Assembly (NCBI RefSeq): GCF_021155765.1 | Contig: NC_060112.1 | Location: 25,944,001 to 26,008,000, forward strand | Reading direction: 5' to 3' | DNA length: 64,000 bases | DNA from: Diprion similis | Taxonomy: Eukaryota > Arthropoda > Insecta > Hymenoptera > Diprionidae | Part shown: positions 1 to 12,760 of the stretch, in pieces | Layout: the number at the start of each line of letters is the position of its first letter | Numbering within the stretch: position 1 is the stretch's first letter | The notes under the pieces: generated by a model | The model's database searches: none | The model's input: only the letters and a program-made list of their open reading frames with translations | Told to the model about the DNA's origin: nothing | Position numbers and translations under genes: made by a program

Positions 1-1451
1 CTGGCTGCATGATATTAATGGACAGAGCCCACGACTTACCGTCCGCTCTTCTCACCCCTGTTACATACTTGGGCCTAATGGGAGAAATTTTGGAAATTAA
101 TGCTGGCACTGCATACTCAAAAGGCTCTCAGACCAAATTAAATCCAAAAACTGATCATGTGTACGGGGAAGTTAGAGACAGACACTTTAGTGACGTTTTT
201 CCGTACCTTCGTAATAAGGCAAAACGGTTAAAGTGTAAGATGCATCTTGCGCAATAGTTTATTACAATTATCAAGTATTTACAATTTTATTTACATCTAT
301 TCACAATTACATTGACTCGAGACTTTCATAACACTGCTGTAATGTTATTTAGTTCAGAGTTTGCAAACCCTTTCGACCATTTACAATCTACTTAAGTTGG
401 ATGTTAGGTTCAAAATGTAAATTCGAGCAGAATATAACTGGTTTTTAAAATTGGATATCGCATTTTCAGCGGAGCAAGAAGCTACTCAAACTATGCAGTT
501 AGCAGAAATGAAACGCTATGTCGCAACCAAGCTCCCGAAAGTGACAGAAGCCAAGAGACAGTTGGGGTTTCACATTGCTGTATGTGAGACTATAGTTGGA
601 GAGCTTGGCCCAGACTTTGAGGCCTTGCAGTCGGTTGAAAAGTCAATACTTGAGTGTCGCAGGAGGAAGGAGTGTTTAGAATACATCGAAACAAACATAG
701 GTAGCATTGAGGTCGTTTCTTGAGGCGACAAGACCGACGTGGAATTCTACATTCTCGTTTTCAGATAAGCATCCTCTGCGCAGCCTCAGGCTTCTAGCTT
801 TGCTATCTGTCATCAGCGACGGAGTTACCCAAAGTGAAGTGAAGCCGATTCAGGCGGCTTACCTACATGCTCACGGTTATCACAACATCCCCCTGTTCTG
901 GAAGATGGAACAGGCGGGGCTCATCGTTTACCGAACCGATAACGTTCTCCAAAAACTTCCCAAGTGGAGCAGCGAATGGGCCACTGCTGCTCAAAAGCTA
1001 AAACAACTTCCAAATCATGCAAAACCTCTAGATCTGAAGTCTCCGACGTGCTCGAGCTATGTTTTTGGCGGCTCCTATATTCCGACAATAGTTAGTGATC
1101 CATGATATACGAATTTATTGATATATTATCAAAGTTTCAAGAAGACTCGACGATCACGAATCCGATCATTAATTTTCTGATTTTCAGGCACAGCTGGCAA
1201 GGCTTATTCTCAATCAAGAAACCGACGCGAAATGTTTGAACTATTTACACAGTTTGTCGGACTTTTCGCTAACCGGGCAACAGGATGCCGTGCAAACGGG
1301 GCCCGTGACCATTTGCATTATCGGCGGAATTACATACGCCGAAATAGCGGCTTGCAGGCTGATAGAACAGTCAACTGGAAGCCGTTTCATATTTGCCTCG
1401 GACACGACCTTCACGGGAAATCAACTTCTCGAAAGCATTAAGAATATCTAA
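1..1451 (+). CDS. Vps33B: Vps33B (Sec1/Munc18-family tethering protein), 3' part
   Basis: C-terminal part of the vacuolar sorting protein Vps33B; the 5' part lies before the window. Exons: 1-234, 470-700, 765-1090, 1188-1451 (TAA), all with GT-AG introns (64-235 nt) and consistent phases, giving about 350 of the roughly 600 residues usual for the family. Recognised from the order of conserved pieces: EVRDRHFSDVFPYL, then the helical HIAVCETIV segment, LRSLRLLALLSVISDG, SSYVFGGSYIP, and the C-terminal VTICIIGGITYAEIAACRL followed by SRFIFASD. In animals Vps33B works with VIPAS39/Vps16B in endosome and lysosome-related organelle trafficking. VPS33A is the alternative; the IDKHPLRSLRL and YVFGGSYIP segments look closer to the B paralogue. 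The AATAAA at 1511 is a likely poly(A) signal. Confidence 0.87.
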
Positions 1452-1510
1452 GTATAATCTAGGTATAGAATATAACATCGTACAGTTGCACTGTAGGTAT
1501 TGTATCATCG

Positions 1511-1516
1511 AATAAA
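1511..1516 (+). terminator. Poly(A) signal of Vps33B
   Basis: AATAAA lies 60 bp after the Vps33B stop codon, the usual position for a short insect 3' UTR. No other gene on this strand ends here. Confidence 0.5.
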
Positions 1517-2929
1517 ATTGAGGTTTTCTTATTGTTTCTTTATTTTTGTTTTCTCTTTACATAGGTATATGGATAATATATTTGACGCATGCAATCGTAG
1601 TCATAAAAAGACGTCGATTACTTTTAGATGAGACTTCGAGATTCTTGTACACACGGCTTCATTGTGTTCGGCTGATCCTAGAAACTCGCCCACGTGTTTC
1701 CAGCGCAGGTATGTACATACATGTAACAGCCTTGATGTATGTACATACATACGTGGGGCATGAATCGGGGATTAGAATGCGCGTCTCTATGCGGCACAAG
1801 ATACGATGTCAACGTATAATAATAGCCGGCATTCGGACGAAACGGTTATTGATTTTTCTCGTTAGTTCTATCGTAGTGCGCATATGCACGTGCCTCCTAC
1901 TCGAACGAAGGGAGTGATCAACCCGGTCGGCGGGAGGGACAAGAGGGTGCAGCCTTACATTCATCTGGAAAAATTGACTGTCAATCGAGTTTTGCTGACT
2001 AAAATTCAACTCGCCATCTAATCGCCCTGTAATACGCAATTTGCATAACAATAAAACCGACCGGCGATACCATCATACTAAATTGTAATTATACTGCAGT
2101 GAGAACGCACTTTATTCTCCTGCGCACGTCCGTTTCGTAGCCGTCGTTTATGCTCCGTCGATAGACAGCGAGGGAGAAAATAAGCGAACGACAAGCCAAC
2201 GGGTTACCGTTCAACGAATTAAACCTCCGATAGTAATCATATGACGCAAGTGTGTTGAATATTGTGGTGTCGCGTCGGGGTGTTTGTTATGCTCTCAAAT
2301 TACGGAAATTATAATTAGGCGGGAAATATAATTGTATTGTTAGTTTTGTTCCGCAGTGTCGCGCATTGATCCTCATCAGACGTGTCTGCTCGCTTATTCG
2401 GGTTAAATTGAAAAAGAAATAAGGGTGTAAATAGAAAAAGTTGCGAGGATCAGCTGCTAAAAGTATTAATTACCTCACATATGCGACGTTTCTTTCTCTG
2501 CGAAACTCGGCCAACACACGTTTATTATCCGTATATATATATATATAATAATAAATTTTTATCTGCATACAGAAAGTGTGAATGAACGAGCGCCGTGACG
2601 TACGTACATCGATCGATTGCCTTAAAATAACCGCGGCGTGTTTTGAACCCTGCCAATCGCACTGCGTGTATACATAATTCGCGTCATAGCGACGTCGCTG
2701 AATCGGGGTTGAGGCAGGTCTTTTCGTTCTCCCCGAAAATCCTCGGCTACGACGCCGCCGGCGAAGAGGACGAGGACAGCCGGCTTTTTGCTCACTTCGA
2801 GACCGGTCCCGGGGCTTCGGAGGGCTTGGAAGCTGCGCATGAGGAGCCGGCATCCGGTCGGCTCAAGTAAAACATCCCAAAGCGACCCCGTACGCCGGGG
2901 GTAAATCCGTCACGACGGCCGATGTCAGG
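1517..2929. other. Intergenic region and probable promoter/5' UTR of Di-Ras
   Basis: There is no credible protein gene. Reading frames here lack family resemblance and are interrupted. Around 1713-1752 two copies of a GTATGTACATACAT-type palindromic repeat occur. Base composition becomes GC-rich from about 2690 to 2930, immediately before the Di-Ras start codon, which fits a 5' UTR or promoter region. The transcription start cannot be fixed from sequence alone. Confidence 0.5.
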
Positions 2930-5489
2930 ATGCCGGAGCAAAGCAACGACTACAGGGTGGTCGTCTTCGGGGCCGGTGGGGTCGGCAAGAGTTCCTTAGT
3001 ATTGCGTTTCGTCAAGGGGACATTCCGGGAGTCGTACATACCCACCATCGAGGACACCTACAGACAGGTACTGGCATACAATTATACATATTAAGAAAAT
3101 TTCATCGCCAATGCAGTTGCCATTGCCATTTTCCTGCCGTTTCGCAATGTGATACAATACAGTATACGTACATGGGGCATTCCATGTGAAATTAGCAATC
3201 CATGTACCTCCCCCCCCCCCCCCCCCCCCCCGCTTTGATTGTTATCATTTTTTTTAGGATGATGCTGCAACTCACTCGAAAGGGTTTCTGAGTTTTTTCC
3301 AGAAATTTTTTAGCCACCAATTCCGAAAACGCCATTTTTAAAGATTTGAAAATATTTACACAGATTCAATATTTACTACTTTTAAGTTTTTAGTTTTTCC
3401 ACGTCGGAATTGGAGTTTTTTTTTTTTGTTCCTATCCCCGATCTAAATAGATCACGGTATTAGAAAGATACTTTAATTCTGCAATCTATTTAGATTGAGG
3501 CGCGTAAAAGAAGTAAAATAAATAAATGAAAAAATAAAAACAAACCAATTCCGATATGGAAGAATTGAAAACTTGCGAAAAAACTAGTGAATGTTCAAAA
3601 CTTTTTTTTTCGGAATTGGTTGTTCATTTTTTTTTTTTTTCATTTCACTGGTGGCTAAGAAAAATGTGAAAAAAAATCCGAGACCCGATTCGACCGTTCA
3701 ACTGATAGAAATGAAACGAACAATCTGAAATTCGCTAGGGATTTTTGATTTCGTTTAAAATCAAATATACTGAAAATGTCTTACCGCGGTCGGTTCGATT
3801 TCAATTCTTTATAGGGCTAAACAATTGATTGAGGGATTGTCGAGTGAAGGACTAATGAAAAATGTTTTTTCAATAAAAAACATCGATGCATTCAATGTTA
3901 CACTTCGATTTATCACATTTTTTATTCGATGCAAATTATTCGAAAAGTTAGTATTCGAGATTTTCACGAGATTGAAGTTGGTAACGTTATCGTAACGAAA
4001 AACTGGACAAAAAAAAATCACTGTTTTCCAATTTTAGAGTAAATAAAAAGCTGCATTTTAAAAATACGAGCGTGTCTTGCTTTGTTATACGGTTTTTCGA
4101 ATTTCAGCACAGTTAAAAACTCGTGAAATAACGGTTTTCCTCAGTTCCCCATCGTTTACAATAACGCTACTAACTTCAACGTGATAAATTTTCTCATTAT
4201 CATAGCTTCGTATGAAATGACGGTAGTTCGAGGTTTCTTCGGAATATTTTTTCTTATCCGCCATTTTCGGTCGAACATAATATTTTGATTTTCATATGAA
4301 TAAGGCTTAGGTATGATCGTTTAATTCTTGCGTACGTACAATACATAGTGTATAAACAGAGACGAAAATCGAATCTACCGTTTTATGATAATAATTTTAG
4401 AAATTTGCACATACTGGTATACGTAGCGTCGATTTAGACTCTCGTACCATTCACATCGACCCAAGATCTATCTGTCAGCTAAATTGTATCCAATCCAAGC
4501 GTAATTTAGTCGTATAACGTAATTTACGACTGTTGGCACGGCTGACCCGACAAAATCCTTTACTACTGCTGGATGGCGATGCCGGCTTTTCTAATATCCC
4601 TGCTTCTTTATCGTCGTAGGGTTCACGGATTCGAAGTATAACTATAACTAACGTAGGTGACCTTAAGGTTTTTTTTTGCCTATTTAGCAAGTTGGCGAAG
4701 AGTGTTGGAAGTAATTACAAATAGTTATCGAAGTAGCTGATATAATGGTGTTGCAAGATTGGCGAAAAACTGTTCTCTTTTTGAAAACTCATTTTTCTGA
4801 CGTCACAAAATTACACTTATGTCAATATTAACGAGTGTGAAAACGATTAAAAAGCGTTAAACGAAACATGAGGTAAATAAGAAAAATGATTAATTTTTTC
4901 TTATCTATTTACAGGTGATAAGCTGCAACAAAAACATTTGCACGTTACAAATCACAGACACGACTGGATCACATCAGTTTCCAGCAATGCAGCGGCTCTC
5001 CATAAGCAAAGGTCACGCCTTCATCCTCGTTTACTCAGTTTGTTCGAGGCAAAGTCTCGAGGAGCTGCGACCAATCTGGGCAGTGATCCGCGAGCTGAAG
5101 GGTCAGGACGTGTCTCAGATACCGATTATGCTGGTGAGTATACATGTGACGTTGCATAATATCGTAGATTGCTGTATATAATCGCCAGGAACTCGCATCG
5201 ATTGATTATCAAAAACTGAAACGCTAACTTTTCTTCGTCCTCCGGTGAAATCCAGGTGGGAAATAAGTGCGACGAGAGTCCTTCGGTCCGCGAGGTGTCG
5301 ATGAGCGAGGGGGCAGCGGAGGCGGCAAATTGGGGTTGCGGCTTCCTCGAGACCTCGGCGAAGACGAATCACAACGTGAACGCGCTCTTTCGGGACTTGT
5401 TGACGTTGGAAAAAAATCGCACGGTATCCCTGCAGCCGGTTCAGAGCAACAACGCGATAAGCCTTAAGGAGAAATGTGCCGTTATGTAA
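2930..5489 (+). CDS. Di-Ras2-like: Di-Ras family small GTPase
   Basis: Complete Ras-superfamily GTPase of 196 aa from three exons: 2930-3067, 4915-5133, 5256-5489. All introns are GT-AG and phase 0. The start ATG opens [14 protein letters not shown], the conserved Di-Ras N-terminus. Visible nucleotide-binding motifs: P-loop GAGGVGKS (14-21), switch I around YIPT (36-39), G3 DTTGSH (61-66), NKCD (122-125) and ETSAK (151-155). The C-terminus is a CAAX box, CAVM, predicting farnesylation and membrane attachment. As in other Di-Ras proteins, G3 has Thr-Gly-Ser where Ras has Ala-Gly-Gln, so the catalytic glutamine is absent and GTP hydrolysis is expected to be slow; that functional statement comes from the family. 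Intron 1 (1.85 kb) holds a degenerate inverted-repeat element and a poly-C run. Confidence 0.95.
3205..3735. repeat. Poly-C tract plus degenerate foldback (inverted-repeat) element in Di-Ras intron 1
   Basis: A run of about 20 C residues at 3210-3231 is followed by two arms in inverted orientation. The left arm, about 3232-3420, contains TTTTTAGCCACCA and CGGAATTGG. The right arm, about 3530-3735, contains the complements TGGTGGCTAAGAAAAA and CCAATTCCG. The arms are interrupted by A/T runs and mismatches, so the element looks old. There is no coding capacity. It resembles a decayed MITE, but I could not define its ends or a target-site duplication. Confidence 0.55.
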
Positions 5490-8400
5490 TTAAGTTGTAA
5501 ATCGCATTGCAATGATTATACGCAAACGTTAGACACACATGAAAAACCGCCGTGCGTATATGTATGCGTAAAACGCGTTGCAACGAAGAAACGAACCCTG
5601 CGATCCACCCCCGGATCATCGGTTACCGAAGCCGTTTTCTTCGCCGTCTAGTTTATAACTGTATAAATTATTTCATTTACCCCGCGGATTTAAATAACAC
5701 TTCGAATCTCGCGAGCTTCGCGACTAATCGTAAGCAGCGAATAACTATAAGTATAGTCTAGGTTGAGGTAGGCTCGCGACTTTATAGGTATACACAAAGG
5801 ATGAATTATTCATGGGCAAAAGTCCTGTGTATCATATCTTTGCCAAACCATGTAGATATTGGATAAGAAAAGTGGGATCATATTAGCGTTTTTTTTTTTT
5901 TCTTATTTTTGCAAAATTGCAAATAATCCCCTTGTCTAATAACTTTTTTTCTTCGCATCTATAGTTCTTTCCTGTAATTTTTAACGAATACAAATTGTTT
6001 TCGGGGGCGCGAATGCAGAGCGAAGGATAGGCGAAGGAAATGAAGAAAAGAGCGACTAGATAAAGATTTAGGTATAATGTTATGCGTATATTATATAACA
6101 GTAATCGGTAGGATAACAGAAAAAATACAACAATAATAACAATAGTAATAACAATAATGATACTATCAGTAACAATAGTGATAATAATATGTAAGGTAAT
6201 GGGACATATATAATATAGTAGGTCACTCGACATATTACGTAACGTTTAATTATATCATAATTAATTACGTTATATAGACACCCATCTACGAACTTATATA
6301 ATTAGAAACTATCGGACCCAGGTTTGGACAAATGTTCTTATAACTCATTTATGAATTATTAATTATTGTGATCTCCGCGTTTTTGATATGACTAAACGAT
6401 TTTTAATTAATAGTCCCTCAACATTGGGTTAATAATGTTTTTTTTTTTTTTTGAAAACTAATCAACAACTCGCGTATTGGAATCCAACATAATATCATCT
6501 TGTTGACTAAGTAATATGATGGTGCCGAAAAAAGTGTCAGCTGATCGTTTAGCATAAATTACGCTAACGTCAAGGCATAGAATACACAATACGCAAGATA
6601 TCAGATCTTAATTTAATCACATCGAGTTGGAGTGGATTAAATAATGTGACTGAAAATTATTACATTTACAATTAAATTCGATTTCTTATAGCTTGAGTAG
6701 TGCAGTATTTCGATATATGTTGCATTTCACCATTTTCTAAAGTATATTCGTCGAGTAAATAATTTATCGGTGTATTATAGAATAATCGATATTATAACAC
6801 GTAGCATATTCGAGTTCAGAGACGACACGACTGGATGCGGGTAAATCATCATACATGTGTGTCGCATGGTAAAAATTAGTAGTTCTTAAAATTAAAAATT
6901 CCATTCGGAAACGCTGCATCATTCTAGTTTAATCATTTATAACTTTAAACGTAGTAATGCATTTTACCCTCGGTCTTTTTCAAGGAAAGACTCGCTTAAA
7001 AGTTTGAGTGTAAACTTGTCTATAATTGTAGTTGATATATACATATTATATTTATCTAGCGTCACGTTATAAAAAAAAGAAGGATAAATAAATAAGCAAA
7101 AATAGCGATGCAATGTTTTCGGGTAAATTGCAGCAAAAAGATGATAAAATTGTTACAAGATTGGTTTTTGTTGAATAGTTGTAAGGTTTTTGTATAATAA
7201 ATAACGCGCTATTAGGGGTTTCTTATATAATTATGTAAAGTACATTAACAATAACATTAACAATAATAATAGTATCAATAACAAAATAGTATAAATATAG
7301 TTTATGTATTACGTCATAGAATAGAAATTTATAACATACATCATTACTACTTATTATGTATTGTAAACGCCATTCGAACGCAATAGAAGTATGTAATACA
7401 CATATATAGAGCGAATTAGCAGAGTGCAGTATAATAGATTCTTGAATAGAGCACTGTACCTATATAAATACGGACTTAGCGGGCTGTTACGGATATTTAA
7501 AAAATTTACAATCTCTATCACATGCAGTTATTATAGTTTATAAACTAGTCGCGAAGAGCTTCTGTGCGGTCATATTAGTCGCTATATACATACACGAAGG
7601 TTTACATAACATGTGGCTTATACGTGTATGTTAGGTTTCTCATCATTTTCTCGTATGTATATAATAATAATAATAATAGAAATAATAACAATAATAATAA
7701 TAAGATACTTACGAGAAAATGACGCTAATATATGTGATTTTTTAAATCTATATTATATATATATATATAGGTATAATATTATAGATGATGTAGGATATTT
7801 TTAAAGAGCGGAATTCACTAATAATGTGATTGAGATTTATTTTTATCAATTCCTGCGCTGTATCTACGCTTTGATTCTTTGCACATTTTTTTTTCATCTT
7901 TACTTCTTTATACCTATATATAATATAAAATATTATTGTATAACTATAACATATACATTATGGATTAGAATATGAAAGTGAAACACGCGCGATGTCTTGT
8001 ACATCGTTATAAGTGCATATTTGAAATCCTGAATTTATTAACAACGACGAACTCGTTATATTACATACTGTTTTCGTGATATCAGTTAATTCTGAAATTT
8101 ACAAGCGATGCTATCATATCTTATTATACATATACAGGTATAGCTCTTTATATATACAACGTATATTATGTTATTATACACGAACTCTTGGTGAAAACAA
8201 TATTAAATTGAATTTTCATTATTTGTTCATACGTGATGCACATTTTTCCAACGATATTTTTATGGTTATAAATTTTATACAGTATACGCGAGTTACAATA
8301 TCTACAGAGTCGATAATTTCGATCCGCCGAATGTTGAACACTATAATTAATAGTTATTATGAGAACAAGCGAAGGAATGGAAGAACGAAAAAGCGTACAT

Positions 8401-9240
8401 TATAGCTGTGAAAAAGAATTAACGATAAAACATAACGAAGCAAAAATGAATTTAAAAACAAAATACGAAGATGTTATATCTATTGCATACATGCATAGAT
8501 ATGATAAATTATACCTTACAAATATAACGCAATTAAATATCACTAAATAATGAATTCTAATGATTACGATACTATTATAGCAAGTGAACGAGTAATACAT
8601 ATCTGATAATATTCCGTACCCATTGTCTGGTACAGCTGACAAGTGTGCCATCGTACAATTATAGTATTTACTGTACTAAATGCACAAAAGAATTAAGAGA
8701 ACAAAAGAGAAGGAGCACCAGAATTCCGAAGAAGCGATGAGGGTGAAGATGAGAGTAAAAACGAGTTGCACATGCAAAGAATGAAATTAATTTAAAATAT
8801 ACAGATGTTCTGATCTCGGGGCCAATTGAGAGTAAGGAGATGACGTGAAAAAAAAAATATATATATACATATTTATATATATGTATATATGTATATACTC
8901 TCGACATATCCAAGGGAGGACCTGCACTATGATATACATATAATATATGGATAGGTATGAGAAATCGCGTGCGCGTGAAATATATAATGTCTATATAACT
9001 ATATATAAATTATTATTATTATACTTATAAATTCACAATATCAATATATATTTATACATAATATGAGTGATTATATTATTATTTTATAACTGGTTTCTTT
9101 CGAAAATTATTTATACATATATAAATAATGTATGTATTTTCAGTTTATCGTCAATCTGTGCATAACTACAATATTTGTGTATTATATTATTTCCTCAAAG
9201 TCAATGCATCCGAATTAATATATCGGATTATTTCGTGGAA
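5490..9240. other. AT-rich region after Di-Ras; possible long 3' UTR
   Basis: Very AT-rich sequence with many AATAAA/ATTAAA-like sites, AAT trinucleotide runs (for example 7659-7703) and TA dinucleotide runs (7754-7770, 8860-8900). Open frames here are short, compositionally biased and show no family motif. Since Di-Ras is the last + strand gene before it and the next gene starts at 13 kb, part may be its 3' UTR, but the cleavage site is not clear. Confidence 0.4.
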
Positions 9241-9249
9241 ATGTAGACA

Positions 9250-9720
9250 GACTTGAAAATGAGAAAAAATAATCGATTATTTTTACAGAGTAATCGAATA
9301 TACAATCGATTATTTTTCAAACTCGATCAATCCATCGACTTGATTATTTTTCCTGACAATCGGTTTTTGTTTTTTACTCCCATAAACGATGCCATACAAT
9401 ATCAATTTATGTGATTAAAGTATTAATTATTATCAATGTACTACTTACCAAGTACCTATTTCATATTTGAAGTGAAAGAAAATATGAATATTTTCACCTG
9501 AAATTGAAAAATATTTTGAATGAAACTGTATATCATTAAAAAAGCTTTTTCGCTCTTAACACTGTATACTGAAATTTACGAAATTTTGGTTTCAAATGCA
9601 CCGTAGAAAAAAAAAAAAAACAATCGATTAATCGATTAATTTTCACGGATTCAATCGAGTCGTGATCGATTATTTCTTCGGACTCGATTAATCGATGTAT
9701 CGATTATTTTTAGGTTAAAG
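9250..9720. repeat. Inverted-repeat element with clustered ATCGATTA motifs
   Basis: Two AT-rich arms, about 9262-9370 and 9605-9715, are related as inverted repeats. Both carry multiple ATCGATTA or ATCGATCA copies (around 9271, 9304, 9622, 9630, 9675, 9686, 9700) flanked by TATTTTT. The spacer has no coding potential. It could be a decayed foldback transposon or a cluster of homeodomain/Onecut-type binding sites; the inverted arrangement favours the first. Confidence 0.45.
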
Positions 9721-9732
9721 GTCATCGCTTAA

Positions 9733-9871
9733 TGTGGGCGGTTAATCCGCCTGTGTTTATGCAATTCGAGATCGTCCCACCGGAATCCGTCTAAACTCAT
9801 GCAATTCAGGGTGCATTTCACACAAATGTACTTCAGGTTGCATAAATGTAGGCGGATTACCCCCATGTTGA
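9733..9871. repeat. Short inverted repeat (GGCGGATTA arms)
   Basis: The left arm at 9736-9762 reads GGTTAATCCGCC then TTTATGCAA. The right arm at 9838-9866 carries TTGCATAAA then GGCGGATTACC, its approximate complement. The 75-nt spacer has another ATGCAATTC copy, which repeats part of the left arm. It is non-coding and could be a small MITE or a hairpin-forming transcript segment. Confidence 0.45.
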
Positions 9872-12130
9872 ATTACCTCTACCTGTGACATTTCCACGAA
9901 ATAAACCCCGGTATGGGGTATGCATATAATTTATGCTACGCACTCTTGCACATCCTCTTCCCGTCTCTAAGGTATTCTTATAAATTTCGAGCTGCGCTGC
10001 ACAGCGTATAATCCCCCCCTTCGCGAATCTCGTTAGCGATTATCCCGTTCATCGCTCCGATATCTAAAATGTATCAGTTCCGCTTGAACAACATAAAACG
10101 AATATACATAGAATATACATAATGCTAAAGCATCACCGTCAAAGACCGTCGCACACGCAAGTGCGAGGCATTGGTCGATCAACTCTGAAGGAAATTTATA
10201 TCTCATAGTTGAAAGATTATAGAACATTGTTATAGTCAACAGATAGCTGCTGAATATAGTAGAGGTGAAAAATAACGAAAATGGAAAAAAAAAATAATAA
10301 AACAAACGAATAAATAAACAATTCTTCGATCGAATCATTGTATTACTATGTATTATACAATATAAACACATATTGTTGACACATATATTATCAATTGTTT
10401 CTTAAATGTTAGTACATACCTATACAATAGTACAACTCATACCTTATTATACGACGCGCGAAATTTTCAAAAGCACAGAGAATTTATCGAAAAATATATG
10501 TATAAGGTATAGAAATTACAGTATGATTATACGTATTATATCTCTATGTAGAAATCTTAATTGCACTCGGTTATTCGTGCACTTGACAAAAAGTAATTAA
10601 AAATAAAACAAAAAAAAAAAAAAAAAAAGAAATCTTAATAATAACTAAATGAAAAAATAACGTTACGGAAAAATTGAAGATGGGAAATCAATTTAGAGAT
10701 GAAATGGAATAAGAAAAAAAAAAAATTATACACCATAAATATTTCTCTCTCACGGTCGTTTGGGACGATTTTTTTTTACATTAACTCCGAGTATACGAGC
10801 GTGTGTTTTTTTTTTTTTTTTTTTGGTTTTTTTGTACATACATTCGATTATATATTTATATGGATTTGTACATATCATATGTATAATGAAGACGAATAGT
10901 ATGTTCGTTTATTTAACGTTGATTTATACCTCGAACCGCGATGCATCTGTGAAAAGTGATGTAACAACATCGAAGAAAAGTAAAAGCTTATACTTGAATG
11001 ACTATCATTATAATGCTTTCTTACACATATCGATATACATCATGATGTTAGAAAATACGTTATACATACATACATGCATGCATGCGTATAATTTTGTTTA
11101 ACGAAACCGTAAACTCACGTAATTTGGATGAAAACATATTATGTAATTATAATTATGTAAGATATAAAGTTTTTAAAAAAAAATTTTGTAATTGCGATTA
11201 AATTTTCTATATACTTTCATTGTTATTCCTCGTGAGAAATTGTAATGTGTTAAATGATGATACGATATAATACGATTGTGAATCGCAGAGGGATTACATA
11301 TTATATATATTCTCATGAATTCGATGTTATGCGCTGTTTGAATTATTATCTTATATAATATATAATACATGTATAATAATTATACTTATGCTGCGTTACT
11401 TTTTCAACATTTAATGCTTATTATCTATTATAATTTTGCATTGGCGTGATATATAGGTGTATCAATGGGTATACGTATATGTATTATGTATAGGTATATT
11501 ATATATACATGGTTCGAATATTATATCAACTATGTAAATAAAAATATATATGCAGATACATATACGGCTGAAAAGTTAACATTTATGTGTACCTCATGTG
11601 TCTCTCTTAATCTTGCATCGTAAATTTTATTGCATACCGCAGGTGTTTTTGAAAAGTTTTTTAACAAAAATTATTGTATACTTCTCCAAGTTATAATAAA
11701 TAGGAAGAAAAATATAACGAAGATGGAAACGCTCACTGCTATCGCATTGTCATATATTGAGAATAATATACGTAGTAGAATCGAAGAAACACATATCACT
11801 ACAACAAATTGATGTACATATACATACTAAATGTATATTATATATTCTAGTATATTCCATACATGAATGTAAAGATTGAGCGTCACATGAAGTTACACTA
11901 CCTATACCTATGCCTATACCTATTACATGTTATAAATAAACAAACCTCTTACATTAGAAAAACTCACTTATATAAATACATACATATATTAAACCATTAC
12001 GGATTGTTATTCGCCACGTTCTGTAACGTTGTAAAGTATTCACATTATATAATAACATATTATCTCTTGGTTCTTGGCAAAATCTTTATTCCACCATTCT
12101 TGAATTTCCCATATAACAACAGTAACTGAA
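9872..12130. other. AT-rich intergenic sequence
   Basis: No gene recognised. There are long A and T homopolymers (10606-10629, 10807-10825) and TA-rich runs. Short open frames are phenylalanine/tyrosine/isoleucine-rich translations of AT-rich DNA and show no domain. Confidence 0.4.
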
Positions 12131-12760
12131 AAAAGTACTTCTGCCTAAAATTAAAGCCTGCTGCTGCTGCTGCATAAGGTTCAGTAACAGAGGTGTAAGT
12201 TGACGATGATTGCAAAATCCAAAGCAGAGTTGGAGGGATGTTGGAGGGATGGACCAGATCATATGGGAGGAAGTGAAGGTAAACACGCCGGAGCCAATCC
12301 GCCAGCGAAAGGGTGGTTCGCCTGGGAATTCCCCCAGACTTTTGATTGCCGCGGGAAAAACGGCGGGACGAACCAGACAAGGATTGGTCGATCTCGGGGG
12401 CCAATTCTTCGGGACTTCGGTGGAGGTATCGAAAATTACACGCGCAGGATCGGTGCCTTGACACGGCGATGATACCCTCGGATTTAACTTAATGTCGTCG
12501 AGTCGAGCGGCGGAAGCTGAAAGTCGAAGAACAGAGCGAAATATTTATAATACAATAGATCTCTCGTTTCGTTATCATACTGTCGGTCTTGCAGACGATA
12601 CTCATTTCAGAAAGTGCTGTGAGTACAAAAGTTTGTCTCCTTTTTCCGTCTATATAATGAGTCAAAATTCCCGTTCTTACAACAAACGCAGTGAATAAGT
12701 CTAACTGTATAAAGAGACAAAAACTATAAACATTTACCGAAGTGTATTCTAACGATGTGC
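12131..12760 (+). promoter_or_regulatory. GC-richer island, candidate promoter/5' UTR exon of Dmrt93B
   Basis: Composition switches abruptly from AT-rich to GC-rich at about 12,150-12,480. The island has a CTG/CAG run near 12,155-12,172 and splice-donor-like sites such as GAAG|GTAAAC at 12,280 and GCT|GTGAGT near 12,619. The first coding exon of Dmrt93B begins one base after an acceptor (TTTAATTCACAG, ending 13044), so an upstream untranslated exon is expected and this island is a candidate. A frame starting at 12492 (MSSSRAAEAE) cannot be spliced in phase at the 12,619 donor without making a stop, so I treat it as non-coding. Confidence 0.35.

Noticed and set aside
12060-12472. Overlapping open frames on both strands in the GC-richer island
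   Set aside because: No domain, frames overlap on both strands, and the island is better explained as promoter or untranslated exon; the best + frame cannot be spliced in phase to Dmrt93B.
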